A stretch of DNA of 64,000 nt, taken from NCBI GenBank assembly GCA_937928595.1, contig CALGJV010000040.1:27518-91517 (forward strand), in the 5' to 3' direction. A model generated the notes under the pieces. It saw only the letters and a program-made list of their open reading frames with translations. It searched no databases and was not told the DNA's origin. How positions within the stretch are numbered: position 1 is the stretch's first letter; the number at the start of each line of letters is the position of its first letter. Shown here piece after piece: positions 44,378 to 52,825 of this stretch. Source of the stretch: an uncultured Phycisphaerae bacterium. GTDB lineage: Bacteria > Planctomycetota > Phycisphaerae > UBA1845 > Fen-1342. The position numbers and the translations under genes are program-made.

Positions 44378-45033
44378 GGTGCCACCCTCCCCGCGTCGGC
44401 CCCCGTCGCGCGCCGGCCTCCGCCGACGTCGGCCGCCGCCAGCCAGCGCCGCAGCAACGCGAGCCCCCACGCGCCCGACAGCTCCGGGTGAAACTGGCAG
44501 GCCAGCACCGGCCCGCGTTCGAGCGCGGCCACGAACCGCCCGTCGTACTCCGCCCATGCCGCCGACCAGCCGGGCGGAGCGGCCGTCAGCCGGTACGAGT
44601 TGGCGAAGTAAGCGTAGCCTTCGGTGAGAAGCCGGCAGCCGGGCTCCGGTGTTACGCGGTTCCACCCGAGCTGCGGCACGCGGACGCCCGCGCCGAACCG
44701 CGTCGCGCCCGCCGCCAGCACGCCCAGGCCGGCCACGCCGGGCGATTCCGCGCTGCCCGTTCCAAGGAGTTGCAGTCCGAGGCACACGGCCAGCGTCGGC
44801 CGCCCAGCCCGCACGCGATCCGCCAGCACATCGACCAGCTCGCACGCGATCAGCCGCTCCATGGCGGCGCCGAACGCTCCCACGCCCGGCAATACCAGCC
44901 GGTCGGCCGCCACAATCGCGGCCCGCGCATCGGACACTTCCGGAACCGCGCCGGCGCGCCGCAGCCCGGCCAGAACCGACGCCAGGTTCGCCGTCCCGGT
45001 GCGTACCACCACGACACGCGCGGCCGCGCTCAT
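44371..45033 (-). CDS. hisH: Imidazole glycerol phosphate synthase, glutamine amidotransferase subunit
   Basis: 220 residues, a class I glutamine amidotransferase with the full catalytic triad: Cys84 ([11 protein letters not shown]), His182 and Glu184 ([10 protein letters not shown]). The oxyanion region reads LPGVGAFG. It feeds ammonia to HisF. ATG 45033 overlaps the hisB stop by four bases. The C-terminal 25 residues are Gly/Arg/Ala-rich beyond the usual domain end and run into hisF. Confidence 0.94.
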   Translation of the reverse strand: MSAAARVVVVRTGTANLASVLAGLRRAGAVPEVSDARAAIVAADRLVLPGVGAFGAAMERLIACELVDVLADRVRAGRPTLAVCLGLQLLGTGSAESPGVAGLGVLAAGATRFGAGVRVPQLGWNRVTPEPGCRLLTEGYAYFANSYRLTAAPPGWSAAWAEYDGRFVAALERGPVLACQFHPELSGAWGLALLRRWLAAADVGGGRRATGADAGRVAPC

Positions 45034-45620
45034 ACGAGCACCCCTTTGGTGCTGGGCACCGTATCGGAGCCGTCGCGCGCCACCGCGGCGCGCAGCGCCA
45101 GCGCCACCGCTTTGAACACCGCCTCCGCCCGATGGTGGTCGTTCGCCCCGGCCGGCACTTCCACGTGCAGCGTCAGCCGCCCGGCCAGCGCGAGCGATTG
45201 CAGGACGTGGGCAACGTTCTCGCACGCCAGCGTGCCGAGCCGGTCGCGCGTCAACCCCAGCTCGACGCGCGCGTAAGGACGGCCCGAGAGATCCACGACC
45301 GCCCGCGCAAGGGCCTCGTCCAGCGGAGCATAGGCCCAGCCGAAGCGCGCAATCCCGCGCCGCTCCCCCAGCGCGCGGTCCAGCGCCGCGCCCAGCGCCA
45401 GCGCGCAGTCCTCGGCCGTGTGGTGGTCATCCACGTGCAGGTCGCCCGTACACCGCAACCGCAGATCGAACCGGGCGTGCCGCGCCAACGCCGTCAGCAG
45501 GTGGTCAAGGAAGCCGATGCCCGTCGCGACATCGGCGGTCCCCTCGCCATCGAGGGAGAGCTCGAGCGCAAGATCGGTCTCGCCTGTCTTCCGCTCCAGT
45601 TTCGCCGTCCGCGGCTCCAT
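45030..45620 (-). CDS. hisB: Imidazoleglycerol-phosphate dehydratase
   Basis: 196 residues, the monofunctional form without a histidinol-phosphatase domain. The two manganese motifs are [14 protein letters not shown] and [12 protein letters not shown], and [20 protein letters not shown] is also typical. The last residues STKGVL match the family C-terminus. ATG 45620 lies one base before the end of hisC. No HisN-type phosphatase was found in the window, so the dephosphorylation step is encoded elsewhere. Confidence 0.96.
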   Translation of the reverse strand: MEPRTAKLERKTGETDLALELSLDGEGTADVATGIGFLDHLLTALARHARFDLRLRCTGDLHVDDHHTAEDCALALGAALDRALGERRGIARFGWAYAPLDEALARAVVDLSGRPYARVELGLTRDRLGTLACENVAHVLQSLALAGRLTLHVEVPAGANDHHRAEAVFKAVALALRAAVARDGSDTVPSTKGVLV

Positions 45621-45621
45621 C

Positions 45622-46716
45622 TCAGAGCACCTCCTCGAGTGCCGCCAGCAACCGGGCCAACGCCGCCGCGTCACCGGGGCAGGTAATCCGCAACGCGTCG
45701 ACCAGGTCCGGCCGATCCGGAAACGCCCGCACCCCGATGCCGCGCGTTGCCAGTGCGTCACGCACCGCCAGAGCCCGCGGCGTGCGAGCAAAGACGAAGT
45801 TCCCCTGCGAATCCGCGACGTGCAGCCCGCGCTTCCGAAGGAGTTCGGCCAACCGCGTTCGCTCCTGCCGGACCGCCGCCACGAATGCCGCGACGGCGGA
45901 TGCGCCCCGCTCCAGCCACGCGGCCGCGAGCGCGGCCGACGGGCCCGTCACCGCATACGGATTCCCGGCCGCCCGCAGCCAGTCGATCAGCGTTGGCGGC
46001 CCGAGCGCGTAACCCACACGCAGGCCCGCCAGCCCCCACGCCTTCGAGAACGTCCGCGTCACGATCGCGTTCGGCAGACTCAGCGCCGCCGACGTCAGAT
46101 CCTCATCCGCAAACTCGACGTACGCCAGGTCCACCAGCAGCACCGCGTGCGGCGCAGCTTCGGACAGCCGTCGCAGGTCCACGGCCGTCGCCACGCACCC
46201 GGTCGGGTTGTTCGGCGACACCACCACGATCATCGCCGTCCGCGGCGTCACGGTCGCGAGCACGGCGTCGGTCGGGTAGGCCCCGGCCGGCCACGGCACG
46301 GCGCGGAGCGTCCCGCCGGCCAGTTGCACGTAGCGCGGCAGCATCTCGAACGTCGGCAGCGGCAGCACGACTTCGCGCTCGGGCGCCAGCGCCGCCAGGC
46401 ACGCGCGATACAGCGCGTCGTCCGCCCCGGCCGTCACGAGCACGCCGCCGGGCGGACGGGCGAAGCGCGCGGCCAGCGCCGTTTCCAGGCTCGCCACGCT
46501 CGGATAGCGGCGGAGCAGCTCCGGGCCGGCCGCCGCCAGCACATCCAGCAGGCCCGCCGGCGGCCCGGCCCCTTCGTTGCCGTCGAGCCGCAAATCGATC
46601 GGCCCGGTCGGCCGCGGCGGCGCGTACGCCGGGCAGCCGGCCAGACGCGGCGCGGGCGTCGGGCCGGGCGGGTCCGTGCCGGCGGCGGGGTTCATCGCGT
46701 TGCGCTCCGGGCTCAT
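45622..46716 (-). CDS. hisC: Histidinol-phosphate aminotransferase
   Basis: 364 residues, a class I/II PLP aminotransferase. Motifs are IDLRLDGNEGAGPP, VTAGADDALYRACLA, VVSPNNPTGCV, the PLP lysine in TRTFSKAWGLAGLRVGYA, and the arginine-bearing LRITCPGD near the end. ATG 46716 overlaps the hisG stop as ATGA; an alternative ATG at 46695 would trim seven residues. It is the second gene of the operon. Confidence 0.94.
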   Translation of the reverse strand: MSPERNAMNPAAGTDPPGPTPAPRLAGCPAYAPPRPTGPIDLRLDGNEGAGPPAGLLDVLAAAGPELLRRYPSVASLETALAARFARPPGGVLVTAGADDALYRACLAALAPEREVVLPLPTFEMLPRYVQLAGGTLRAVPWPAGAYPTDAVLATVTPRTAMIVVVSPNNPTGCVATAVDLRRLSEAAPHAVLLVDLAYVEFADEDLTSAALSLPNAIVTRTFSKAWGLAGLRVGYALGPPTLIDWLRAAGNPYAVTGPSAALAAAWLERGASAVAAFVAAVRQERTRLAELLRKRGLHVADSQGNFVFARTPRALAVRDALATRGIGVRAFPDRPDLVDALRITCPGDAAALARLLAALEEVL

Positions 46717-47588
46717 GGGACGATCTGCGAAAGGCTGCTGACGACAATGTCCGTGCCGCCGCGGGCCTTGATCTCGGGAATCAGTTCGGGCAGTTGCCGC
46801 CGCGGCACCGCCACCTTCACCGCATAGCCCGCGTCGCCGTGCAGCGCCGCGATCGTCGGCTCGCGCATGCACGGGAGTATCGCGATGACCTCTTCCAGCC
46901 GCGCGGCCGTCACGTTCACTTCGACCATGACGCGCTGCCGCGCCTCGAGCACCGACCGCAGCAGCAGCACGAAGCGGTCGACGGCCGCCCGGCGCGGCGG
47001 GTCCGCGAGCACCCCCGGGTGCGCGTAAAGCCGCGTAGAGGACGTCATGATTTCCTCCACAATCTCGAGCCCGTTGGCCTCAAGTGTCGCCCCCGTCGCC
47101 GTGATGTCCACGATGCAATCCGCGTCTTCGGGCGGATGCACCTCCGTCGCGCCGTACGAGCGGACGAAGGTCGCCGCCAGCCCGCGGGCCCGAATCCACG
47201 CCGTGGTCAAACGTTCGTATTCCGACGCCACGACCAGCGGCCGCTGCGGCAGACCTCCTTCCACCAGCAGCTCGCGCGGCGCGGCCGCCACCAGCCGCAC
47301 CGGGTCCAGCCCCGTGTCGAGCAGCTCGACCAGCTCCACGCCGAGCTCCGCTACCCAGTCGGCGCCGGCGAAACCGACGTCGCGCGAGCCGACGTGCAGC
47401 ATCTCGATGATGTTCTGCGGCTTGAGGATCTTCGCCTCGACCCCCGGCAACGAAATCGCCGGCCGGTACTGGCGCGCGCCGTAGCGAAGCTGAATTCCGG
47501 CATCGGCCAGCAGGCGTGTGACGCCCTCGGCCATGCGACCCTTCGGCAGTGCCAGCCGCAGCGGCGGTGCGGACGCGACACGGGACAT
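46713..47588 (-). CDS. hisG: ATP phosphoribosyltransferase (long form HisG)
   Basis: 291 residues, the long hexameric form with its own C-terminal histidine-sensing domain (about 215-291), so no HisZ is required. The catalytic part shows LRLALPKGRMAEG, VGFAGADWVAELG and the PRPP loop DADCIVDITATGATLEANGLEI-type segment (around residues 155-175). It commits PRPP and ATP to histidine synthesis and is feedback-inhibited by histidine in this form. GAGGAG lies nine bases before its ATG. It is preceded by a leader of about 170 bases with an apparent attenuator. Confidence 0.96.
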   Translation of the reverse strand: MSRVASAPPLRLALPKGRMAEGVTRLLADAGIQLRYGARQYRPAISLPGVEAKILKPQNIIEMLHVGSRDVGFAGADWVAELGVELVELLDTGLDPVRLVAAAPRELLVEGGLPQRPLVVASEYERLTTAWIRARGLAATFVRSYGATEVHPPEDADCIVDITATGATLEANGLEIVEEIMTSSTRLYAHPGVLADPPRRAAVDRFVLLLRSVLEARQRVMVEVNVTAARLEEVIAILPCMREPTIAALHGDAGYAVKVAVPRRQLPELIPEIKARGGTDIVVSSLSQIVP

Positions 47589-47634
47589 ACGCTCGACTCC
47601 TCGAACCTCGGCGGCCCGGGCCGGCGTACCGCTT

Positions 47635-47667
47635 AAACGAGCGGCGCCGACCCTGGGGCCGGCGCCG
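47635..47667 (-). terminator. Attenuator terminator hairpin of the his operon
   Basis: On the minus strand CGGCGCCGGCC (47667-47657), loop CCAG, then GGTCGGCGCCG (47652-47642): eleven pairs with one G-U. It is followed by CTCGTTTAAG, a poor T run. It lies 33 bases after the leader peptide stop and 54 before the hisG ATG. Its 5' arm is shared with the alternative antiterminator pairing. Confidence 0.65.
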
Positions 47668-47710
47668 ATGGTCTTGCTGAGACTTACCTCACAAAGCCAT
47701 CACCCGGCCC
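47656..47710 (-). promoter_or_regulatory. Candidate antiterminator of the his operon
   Basis: GGGCCGG (47710-47704) pairs with CCGGCCC (47662-47656), and nested inside it TGATGG (47702-47697) pairs with CCATCG (47671-47666). The first strand belongs to the pause hairpin and the second to the terminator's 5' arm, so the helix excludes both. A ribosome stalled on the His codons would leave the first strand free. Confidence 0.6.
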
Positions 47711-47726
47711 GCGTACGGGCGTGATG
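47698..47726 (-). promoter_or_regulatory. Pause hairpin overlapping the leader His codons
   Basis: CATCAC-GCCCG, loop TACG, CGGGC, a three-base bulge CGG, then GTGATG: eleven pairs. The 5' strand contains the last two His codons (CAT CAC) of the leader peptide and the 3' strand covers its stop codon, the geometry of the first hairpin in amino-acid operon attenuators. Confidence 0.65.
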
Positions 47727-47759
47727 AGGATGGCCGTGATGGACGAACAACCACGTCAT
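47700..47759 (-). CDS. hisL: his operon leader peptide
   Basis: A 19-residue open frame, MTWLFVHHGHPHHARTRAG, ending in TGA. Five of seven consecutive residues are histidine (HHGHPHH), against an expected frequency of about 2 percent, and the frame lies 111 bases before hisG in the operon's leader. It parallels the enteric HisL leader in position and logic but not in sequence. The candidate transcription start is only one or two bases before the ATG, so it would be translated as a leaderless message; GGAG is present but just one base from the ATG. Translation speed over the His codons would decide between the hairpins described next to it. Confidence 0.75.
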   Translation of the reverse strand: MTWLFVHHGHPHHARTRAG

Positions 47760-47767
47760 TCTCCGCT

Positions 47768-47796
47768 AGTATTTCGTCCGACCGGCGAAAAGTCAA
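47768..47796 (-). promoter_or_regulatory. Sigma70 promoter of the his operon
   Basis: On the minus strand TTGACT (47796-47791), spacer of 17 bases, AATACT (47773-47768). The start site would fall near 47761, immediately before the leader peptide ATG at 47759. Confidence 0.65.
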
Positions 47797-47843
47797 GCCG
47801 AAAGCGCTTGATTCCGCCGGTTCACGCCGGTCCGGCGGGTGCG

Positions 47844-49271
47844 TCAGCGCCGCGGCATGACGTACGCCCGCAGCCCGTCGCGCGTTTCCAGCACCACGCC
47901 ACCGGAAACCCAGCGGACGTCGCGCGGCTCAGTCGCGCCACGCAGTTCCCATGCGTTGCCGAGCGCCTCCGGCGCGGATTCCGAGGGGCGATCCTCTCTG
48001 CACACCATAGGCGTCGCCGAAAAGTACGCGCGACCCGAGCGGACCCACACGACATGCAGCACGCCGTCGCGAACCGTCGCGCCACGCGCCACCGCCCCCT
48101 CGAGCGCGGCGCGCCCGACGACCTCGCCGGTCGCCGCGCAGTACGCGACCACCGCGCCGCCCCGAGCGGCCACGACGCTCGCGCCGAGTACGTCGATCCG
48201 CTCGAGCGGGCCGTCCTCACCCCCCCGCACCTGCCGCCACACGACGCCACCGGTCGCCAGGTCGTACGCGACCAGCGCATCTTCCAACCCAACGATCAGC
48301 AGGTCCGCCTCGCCCACCGGCGGGCGCGACTCCGCCGCCGGCCGCGATGCGGGCCGCGACGCCACGTCGGCCGGCAACATCGCCCTGTGCCACAGTGCCA
48401 CCCGTCCCGCGCGGGCCGCACCGTCCAGCCGCACGGCCTGCGGCGGCGCGGCCCAGGGCCAGAACGTCGCCTCCGCTTCAAAGACCGTTACGATCCCGCG
48501 CTCCAGCGCCGCGCTCCATGCGGGCCAGCGCGGCAGCCGCCGCACATGCGGTTGCGGCCGTTCGCGCCCCAGCGTGGTCACCAGCAGCCACGAATCGCGC
48601 CCCTGCGGCCAGAGCACCGCCGCACGCTTGCCCGCGACGTGCAGCCGGGGTTCGGTCACGGGCGCCGTCGGCACGTCCCACAGCGGCCGGCCGTCGTCCG
48701 CCGCGAGCAGGAGCAGTCGCGTGTCGGACCCGACGCGCCGCACCGCGAGCACCCCCTTGTCCGTGGCGTGGGCCCCAAGCCAGCCGCCGAGATGCTCCGG
48801 ATCGTCGGGGTAGCTCTCGCCCGACGCCGGCGGCCGGCCCTGCCGCCAGCGCAAGCCGTCGTCGCGATCCAGCGCGAGCGCGTACACCGCGTGCCGGTCG
48901 AACACGCACACGTCACCGGTTGGTGCGCCGTCGTTCGCGTTCTGCCGCGGACCGCTTGGCACGACCCCGGCCGGCCGAGCCCCCGGCGCCGCGCGGACCG
49001 GCTCCCGCCAGCGCGCGGTGCCGCGGCGCGCGTCCAACAGATGAAGCTCGCCACCGGTTGTGGCGACAAGGATGCTTGCCGAATCGCCATCCCCGACGGC
49101 CGCCGTCCACTCGATCGGCCCCGGTGCCGCCCACGTCCACGCGGCATCCAGCTCCGCCGGATCATCCGCCCCGCGTGCGGTGGACAGCACCGCCAGAAGC
49201 ACGCACCCTAAGCCGGCAAGGACGCGCCGCTTCAAAGCCCCGCCCACGTTTGCCACCGCGATCAATGCCAC
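47844..49271 (-). CDS. Exported PQQ-like beta-propeller protein
   Basis: About 475 residues, GTG 49271 or TTG 49265 being possible starts. A signal peptide follows (LKRRVLAGLGCVLLAVLSTARGADDP). The body consists of repeated propeller blades of the PQQ/WD type, each with a pattern like LHLLDARRGTARWREP, LLLAADDGRPLWDVP, LVAYDLATGGVVWRQV and VVAYCAATGEVVGRA. No catalytic residues are apparent; such proteins act as scaffolds in outer-membrane or periplasmic assemblies, or as quinoprotein relatives. A Pro/Ser/Arg stretch (SRPASRPAAESRPP) interrupts the blades. It lies upstream of the his promoter on the same strand; its 3' end is 48 bases from the -35. Confidence 0.8.
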   Translation of the reverse strand: MALIAVANVGGALKRRVLAGLGCVLLAVLSTARGADDPAELDAAWTWAAPGPIEWTAAVGDGDSASILVATTGGELHLLDARRGTARWREPVRAAPGARPAGVVPSGPRQNANDGAPTGDVCVFDRHAVYALALDRDDGLRWRQGRPPASGESYPDDPEHLGGWLGAHATDKGVLAVRRVGSDTRLLLLAADDGRPLWDVPTAPVTEPRLHVAGKRAAVLWPQGRDSWLLVTTLGRERPQPHVRRLPRWPAWSAALERGIVTVFEAEATFWPWAAPPQAVRLDGAARAGRVALWHRAMLPADVASRPASRPAAESRPPVGEADLLIVGLEDALVAYDLATGGVVWRQVRGGEDGPLERIDVLGASVVAARGGAVVAYCAATGEVVGRAALEGAVARGATVRDGVLHVVWVRSGRAYFSATPMVCREDRPSESAPEALGNAWELRGATEPRDVRWVSGGVVLETRDGLRAYVMPRR

Positions 49272-49363
49272 CTCTCGTGCCACGGCTCCTGAGCAGGGGT
49301 GTTGCTCTTTCCGCCAGCTCTCCCGGCGGTGGCAAGGGCGCTCGTGAAGGCCCGCGCCTCTGC

Positions 49364-50518
49364 TCATCGCCCCGCTGCCCAGCCGCGCATCACCTCTGCC
49401 GCCGCGCGGGCCAGGTTCTCCGCCGTCGCTGCCAGCGCTTGCTCGTGCGGCACCCCCTCCGGCGAGATCACCACGATCCGTTCGACCCCCACGGCCCGCG
49501 CCAGGTCCGCCAGCGTCTGCCCCGCGTCCGGCGCCGCCGCACCGACCACTGCGACCGTCGGCACGCCGAACGCTCGCGCCAGCCGCGCCACGCTGGCAGC
49601 CGCCTTGCCACGCACCGACTGCCCATCCATTCGCCCCTCGCCGGTCAGGCACAGATCCGCGCCGGCCAGCTTGTCCGCGAGCCCGATCGTGGCCGCCACC
49701 TCGGCGAACCCCGGCACCAGCCGCACCTCGTACGCCCCCGCCAGACCGGCCGGCAACCCGCCGGCCGCCCCACCGCCCGCCGGCCGCGTCACGTCCCGCC
49801 CGAACGTGCGGCGGAGCAGCCCGGCCCAGTGCCGCAATCCCGCCTCCAGTAGCGCGACCGCCTCCGGCGTCGCCCCTTTCTGCGGCCCGAAGACCGCCGC
49901 CGCTCCGTTCGGCCCCAGCAGCGGGTTGTCCACATCTCGCAGGATGCGAACGGCGGGCAGACGCACGGTCCCGCCGGCCGCCGCGCGCACGGCATGAATC
50001 TCGGGCAGCCGTCCTCCGGGCAACGGCGCGGGCAGCGGCCGGTGCGTCTCGTCGAGCAGGTCCCAGCCGAGCGCCTGAAGGCAACCCGCGCCGCCGTCCA
50101 CCGTCGCCGAGCCCCCGACGCACAGCGCGAGCGCACCCGCCCCGGCCGCAGCCGCCGCGCGGAGCAGCTCCCCCGTGCCGTACGTCGACGTGCGCAGCGG
50201 ATCGCGTTCGGCCGGTGCGAGCAATGCCAGTCCCGACGCCTCGGCCATCTCGACGATGCCTGTGCGGTTCTCGTCGTCGGCCAGCCACCAGCGGGCGGCC
50301 CGCGGCCGGCCCAGCGGATCGCGGACAGTCACGACGTGCTCGCGGGCACCGCGCGCCGCCGCGAGGATCGCCCCCGTGCCCTCACCGCCGTCACCCACCG
50401 GCGAAACGATCACCTCCGCGTCCGGCCGAGCTTGCCGGACGCCGTCCGCCAGCGCCGCCGCCGCCGCCGGCGCGGACAGCGCTTCCTTGAACTTGTCCGG
50501 TGCGATGAGGACTCTCAC
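49364..50518 (-). CDS. Glycerate 2-kinase (GlxK family)
   Basis: 384 residues from GTG 50518. The family N-terminus VLIAPDKFKEALSA is clear, followed by VSPVGDGGEGTGAIL, EMAEASGLALL, TYGTGELL, LCVGGSATVDGGAG and the late LTGEGRMDGQSVRGKA. It phosphorylates glycerate at O2 and links the glyoxylate/serine carbon to glycolysis. The GTG overlaps the lpxA stop (GTGA), so it is translated in the same operon. Confidence 0.92.
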   Translation of the reverse strand: MRVLIAPDKFKEALSAPAAAAALADGVRQARPDAEVIVSPVGDGGEGTGAILAAARGAREHVVTVRDPLGRPRAARWWLADDENRTGIVEMAEASGLALLAPAERDPLRTSTYGTGELLRAAAAAGAGALALCVGGSATVDGGAGCLQALGWDLLDETHRPLPAPLPGGRLPEIHAVRAAAGGTVRLPAVRILRDVDNPLLGPNGAAAVFGPQKGATPEAVALLEAGLRHWAGLLRRTFGRDVTRPAGGGAAGGLPAGLAGAYEVRLVPGFAEVAATIGLADKLAGADLCLTGEGRMDGQSVRGKAAASVARLARAFGVPTVAVVGAAAPDAGQTLADLARAVGVERIVVISPEGVPHEQALAATAENLARAAAEVMRGWAAGR

Positions 50519-51321
50519 TCGTCGGTGTCCACGGCCATGACCGCCTGGGGGCGTCGCAGCGCGGCCAGACCCCGCTTGGACGGTTCCCGCAGAAAGGCGA
50601 GGAGTTTGCGACCGGGCTCGGTCTGCACGAGTGCCGCGATGCGCTCGATCGCGTCCGGCAGCCGCAGCCCGGAGCGGTAAAGCAGCCGGTGACACTGCCG
50701 AAGCTCGTGCCGCTCGGTGCTGTCCAGACCCGCGCGCCGCAGCCCAACCACGTTGGGTGCATGCACGCCGCGCGGCCCGTAGAGCATGTACGGCGGCACG
50801 TCCTGCGGAACCCGCGTCCCGCCCGCCACCATCACCAGCTCACCCAACCGGCTGAACTGATGCACGGACACGTTGCCGCTGATGAAGGCGCGGTGGCCGA
50901 CCGACACATGCCCGGCCAGTAGCCCGCCATTGGCGATTACGACGTCGTCGCCAACCGTGCAGTTGTGACCGATGTGTCCCGTCGACATGATGAAGCACCG
51001 CGCCCCGACCACGGTCGTGCTGCCGGGCATCGTGCCGCGGTGTATCGTGGCATGCTCTCGAATGATCGTCCCCCCGCCCACGACCGTGAACGTCGGCTCG
51101 CCCTTGAACTTGAGATCCTGCGGCAAGTGGCCCACCACCGCGAACGGGTGGACTTCGCAATCCGCGCCCAGCGTGGTGCCCTCGCCCACGTACGCATGCG
51201 GATACAGGCGCACGCGCGGCCCGATCCGCACGTCTCGTTCCACGATCGCGTAAGCGCCGACCTCCGCCGTGGGGTCGATCTCGGCGGTCCGGTCGACGAT
51301 GGCCGTCGGATGAATCGCCAT
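50515..51321 (-). CDS. lpxA: UDP-N-acetylglucosamine acyltransferase LpxA
   Basis: 268 residues from ATG 51321. It is a left-handed beta-helix acyltransferase with hexapeptide repeats (IHPTAIVDRTAEIDPTAEVG onward), the substrate-site region GHLPQDLKFKGEPT, the conserved His in MSTGHIGHNCTVGD, and a helical C-terminus with GLRRAGLDSTERHELRQCHRLLYR-type sequence. It begins lipid A synthesis by acylating UDP-GlcNAc, which points to an outer membrane with lipid A. Other lpx genes are not adjacent. The gene is 58 bases after pdxJ. Confidence 0.93.
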   Translation of the reverse strand: MAIHPTAIVDRTAEIDPTAEVGAYAIVERDVRIGPRVRLYPHAYVGEGTTLGADCEVHPFAVVGHLPQDLKFKGEPTFTVVGGGTIIREHATIHRGTMPGSTTVVGARCFIMSTGHIGHNCTVGDDVVIANGGLLAGHVSVGHRAFISGNVSVHQFSRLGELVMVAGGTRVPQDVPPYMLYGPRGVHAPNVVGLRRAGLDSTERHELRQCHRLLYRSGLRLPDAIERIAALVQTEPGRKLLAFLREPSKRGLAALRRPQAVMAVDTDE

Positions 51322-51379
51322 GCCCGGTTCCCGTGTGCCGCTCCAGCGCTGCCCCCGCACGCCGCGCCGCTCCGCCATT

Positions 51380-52192
51380 CTACCTCACGCCCGCGGCGCT
51401 GTCGCCACGCCGCCCACCGGGCGTGGGCTCAGCCCGGTTGCGGCCCGCCTCGCACTCCGCCGCCGCCCGCAGAAACGCCTGATCAAGGCAGCGCTTCATC
51501 TCGGCCACCGCCGCCCGCAGGCCGACGAACATCGCCCGGGCCACGATGCTGTGCCCGATGTTGAACTCCGCGAAAGCGCCAAGCGACGCGATCGGCTCGA
51601 TGTTGCGGTAGGTCAGACCGTGCCCGGCATGGACCTCCAGGCCGTTATCCCAGCCGCGCTCCAGCGCGGTCACGAGCCGCTCCAGCGCCACCGTCCGCTG
51701 TTTCTCACTCCGCGCGTGCGCGTACTGTCCGGTCCACAACTCCACCGCGTCGCAGCCGCTTTCGGCGGCCGCATCAAGCTGGTCCGAGTCCGGCTCGATG
51801 AACGCGCTGACGACGATCCCGGCCCCCTTCAGCCGCTTCACGACGGGCGCAACCTTCCGGCGCCACTTCACCACGTCCAGCCCGCCCTCGGTCGTGAGCT
51901 CCTGCCGTCGCTCCGGCACCAGCGTACACTGCGTGGGGCGCAGGCGCAGCGCCATCTTCACGATCGCCGGGTCGAGCGCCATCTCCATGTTGAGCTTGGT
52001 CGCCACGGTCCGCTTCAGGAGCTCCGCGTCCCGGTCGGTAATGTGCCGGCGGTCCTCGCGCAGGTGAAACGTGATCCCGTCCGCCCCGCCCAGCTCCGCC
52101 TCCACCGCCGCCCAGACCGGGTCGGGCTCGTCCGCCCGCCGCGCCTGCCGCACGGTGGCCACGTGGTCGATGTTCACGCCGAGCTTGTTCAT
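51380..52192 (-). CDS. pdxJ: Pyridoxine 5'-phosphate synthase
   Basis: 270 residues, an eight-stranded barrel. Signature parts are KLGVNIDHVATVRQARR, GADGITFHLREDRRHI (the second active-site His region), LNMEMAL, CTLVPERRQELTTEGGLD and LEVHAGHGLTYRN, with FNIGHSIVARAMFVGL near the end. It closes the pyridine ring of vitamin B6 from 1-deoxyxylulose 5-phosphate. A charged tail of about 30 residues extends past the usual end. It lies 26 bases after thpR; hisC and other PLP enzymes in the window would use its product. Confidence 0.94.
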   Translation of the reverse strand: MNKLGVNIDHVATVRQARRADEPDPVWAAVEAELGGADGITFHLREDRRHITDRDAELLKRTVATKLNMEMALDPAIVKMALRLRPTQCTLVPERRQELTTEGGLDVVKWRRKVAPVVKRLKGAGIVVSAFIEPDSDQLDAAAESGCDAVELWTGQYAHARSEKQRTVALERLVTALERGWDNGLEVHAGHGLTYRNIEPIASLGAFAEFNIGHSIVARAMFVGLRAAVAEMKRCLDQAFLRAAAECEAGRNRAEPTPGGRRGDSAAGVR

Positions 52193-52218
52193 GCCCGTCC
52201 GTCTCCTCGCAGCGGCCG

Positions 52219-52821
52219 CTATGTTAGCGGCACCGTCCCCCCGCAGGCCGCCGCGCGACCCGGTTGGCCGAGCGAAACCCTCGCCAGCGGGCGGTACTCC
52301 GCGCCTCCCGGCAGCAGCCGGCTCTCGAAAACGACGATCTCCTCGACCGACATCTCACTCGTCAGCGGCAATTCGCGGCTGTCCAGAACTTGCCGCAAGC
52401 CGCGCGCCCCGGCCGTCGACCGGCTGCGTCCCAACGTGATGTGCGGCGTGAACGCCCGCGTTTCCGGCTTGAAGTTCAACGCCGCGAGTCCGGGATCCGC
52501 CGCCGTCACCCAGCGCCGGCAGCCCGCCGTCTCATCCGCCACCCCACACCACAACACGCGCGGATTGGCCGCCCCGGGAAAACACCCCAGCCCCCCCACG
52601 CGGATCTCGAACGGCGCGACCGCGGCGCTGGCGGCGTGGGCCACGGCCAACACATCGGGCAGCTCCGCGTCGCGTACGTCACCCAGGAACTTCAGCGTGA
52701 TGTGGAGCTGCGGCTCGAGGCACCAGCGCACATCGGGCAGCCGGGGCAGGCTCCGCAGTAGCTGCACGATCGGCCGGCGGACCTCCGGAGCCAGCTCAAT
52801 GGCGATGAACGTGCGCGGCAT
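52219..52821 (-). CDS. thpR: RNA 2',3'-cyclic phosphodiesterase (2'-5' RNA ligase family)
   Basis: 200 residues with the two HxTx motifs of the 2H phosphoesterase fold: His40 in PQLHITLKFLG and His127 in FTPHITLGRS. The RTFIAIELAP start is typical. It opens 2',3'-cyclic phosphates on RNA ends; the physiological substrate in bacteria is unclear. The stop of the upstream kinase gene is four bases before its ATG, and pdxJ follows it. Confidence 0.9.
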   Translation of the reverse strand: MPRTFIAIELAPEVRRPIVQLLRSLPRLPDVRWCLEPQLHITLKFLGDVRDAELPDVLAVAHAASAAVAPFEIRVGGLGCFPGAANPRVLWCGVADETAGCRRWVTAADPGLAALNFKPETRAFTPHITLGRSRSTAGARGLRQVLDSRELPLTSEMSVEEIVVFESRLLPGGAEYRPLARVSLGQPGRAAACGGTVPLT

Positions 52822-52825
52822 CGGA

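Noticed and set aside
47589..47843. T-box riboswitch controlling the his operon
   Set aside because: No T-box consensus or large specifier-loop stem was seen; the His-rich leader frame and hairpins explain the region better.
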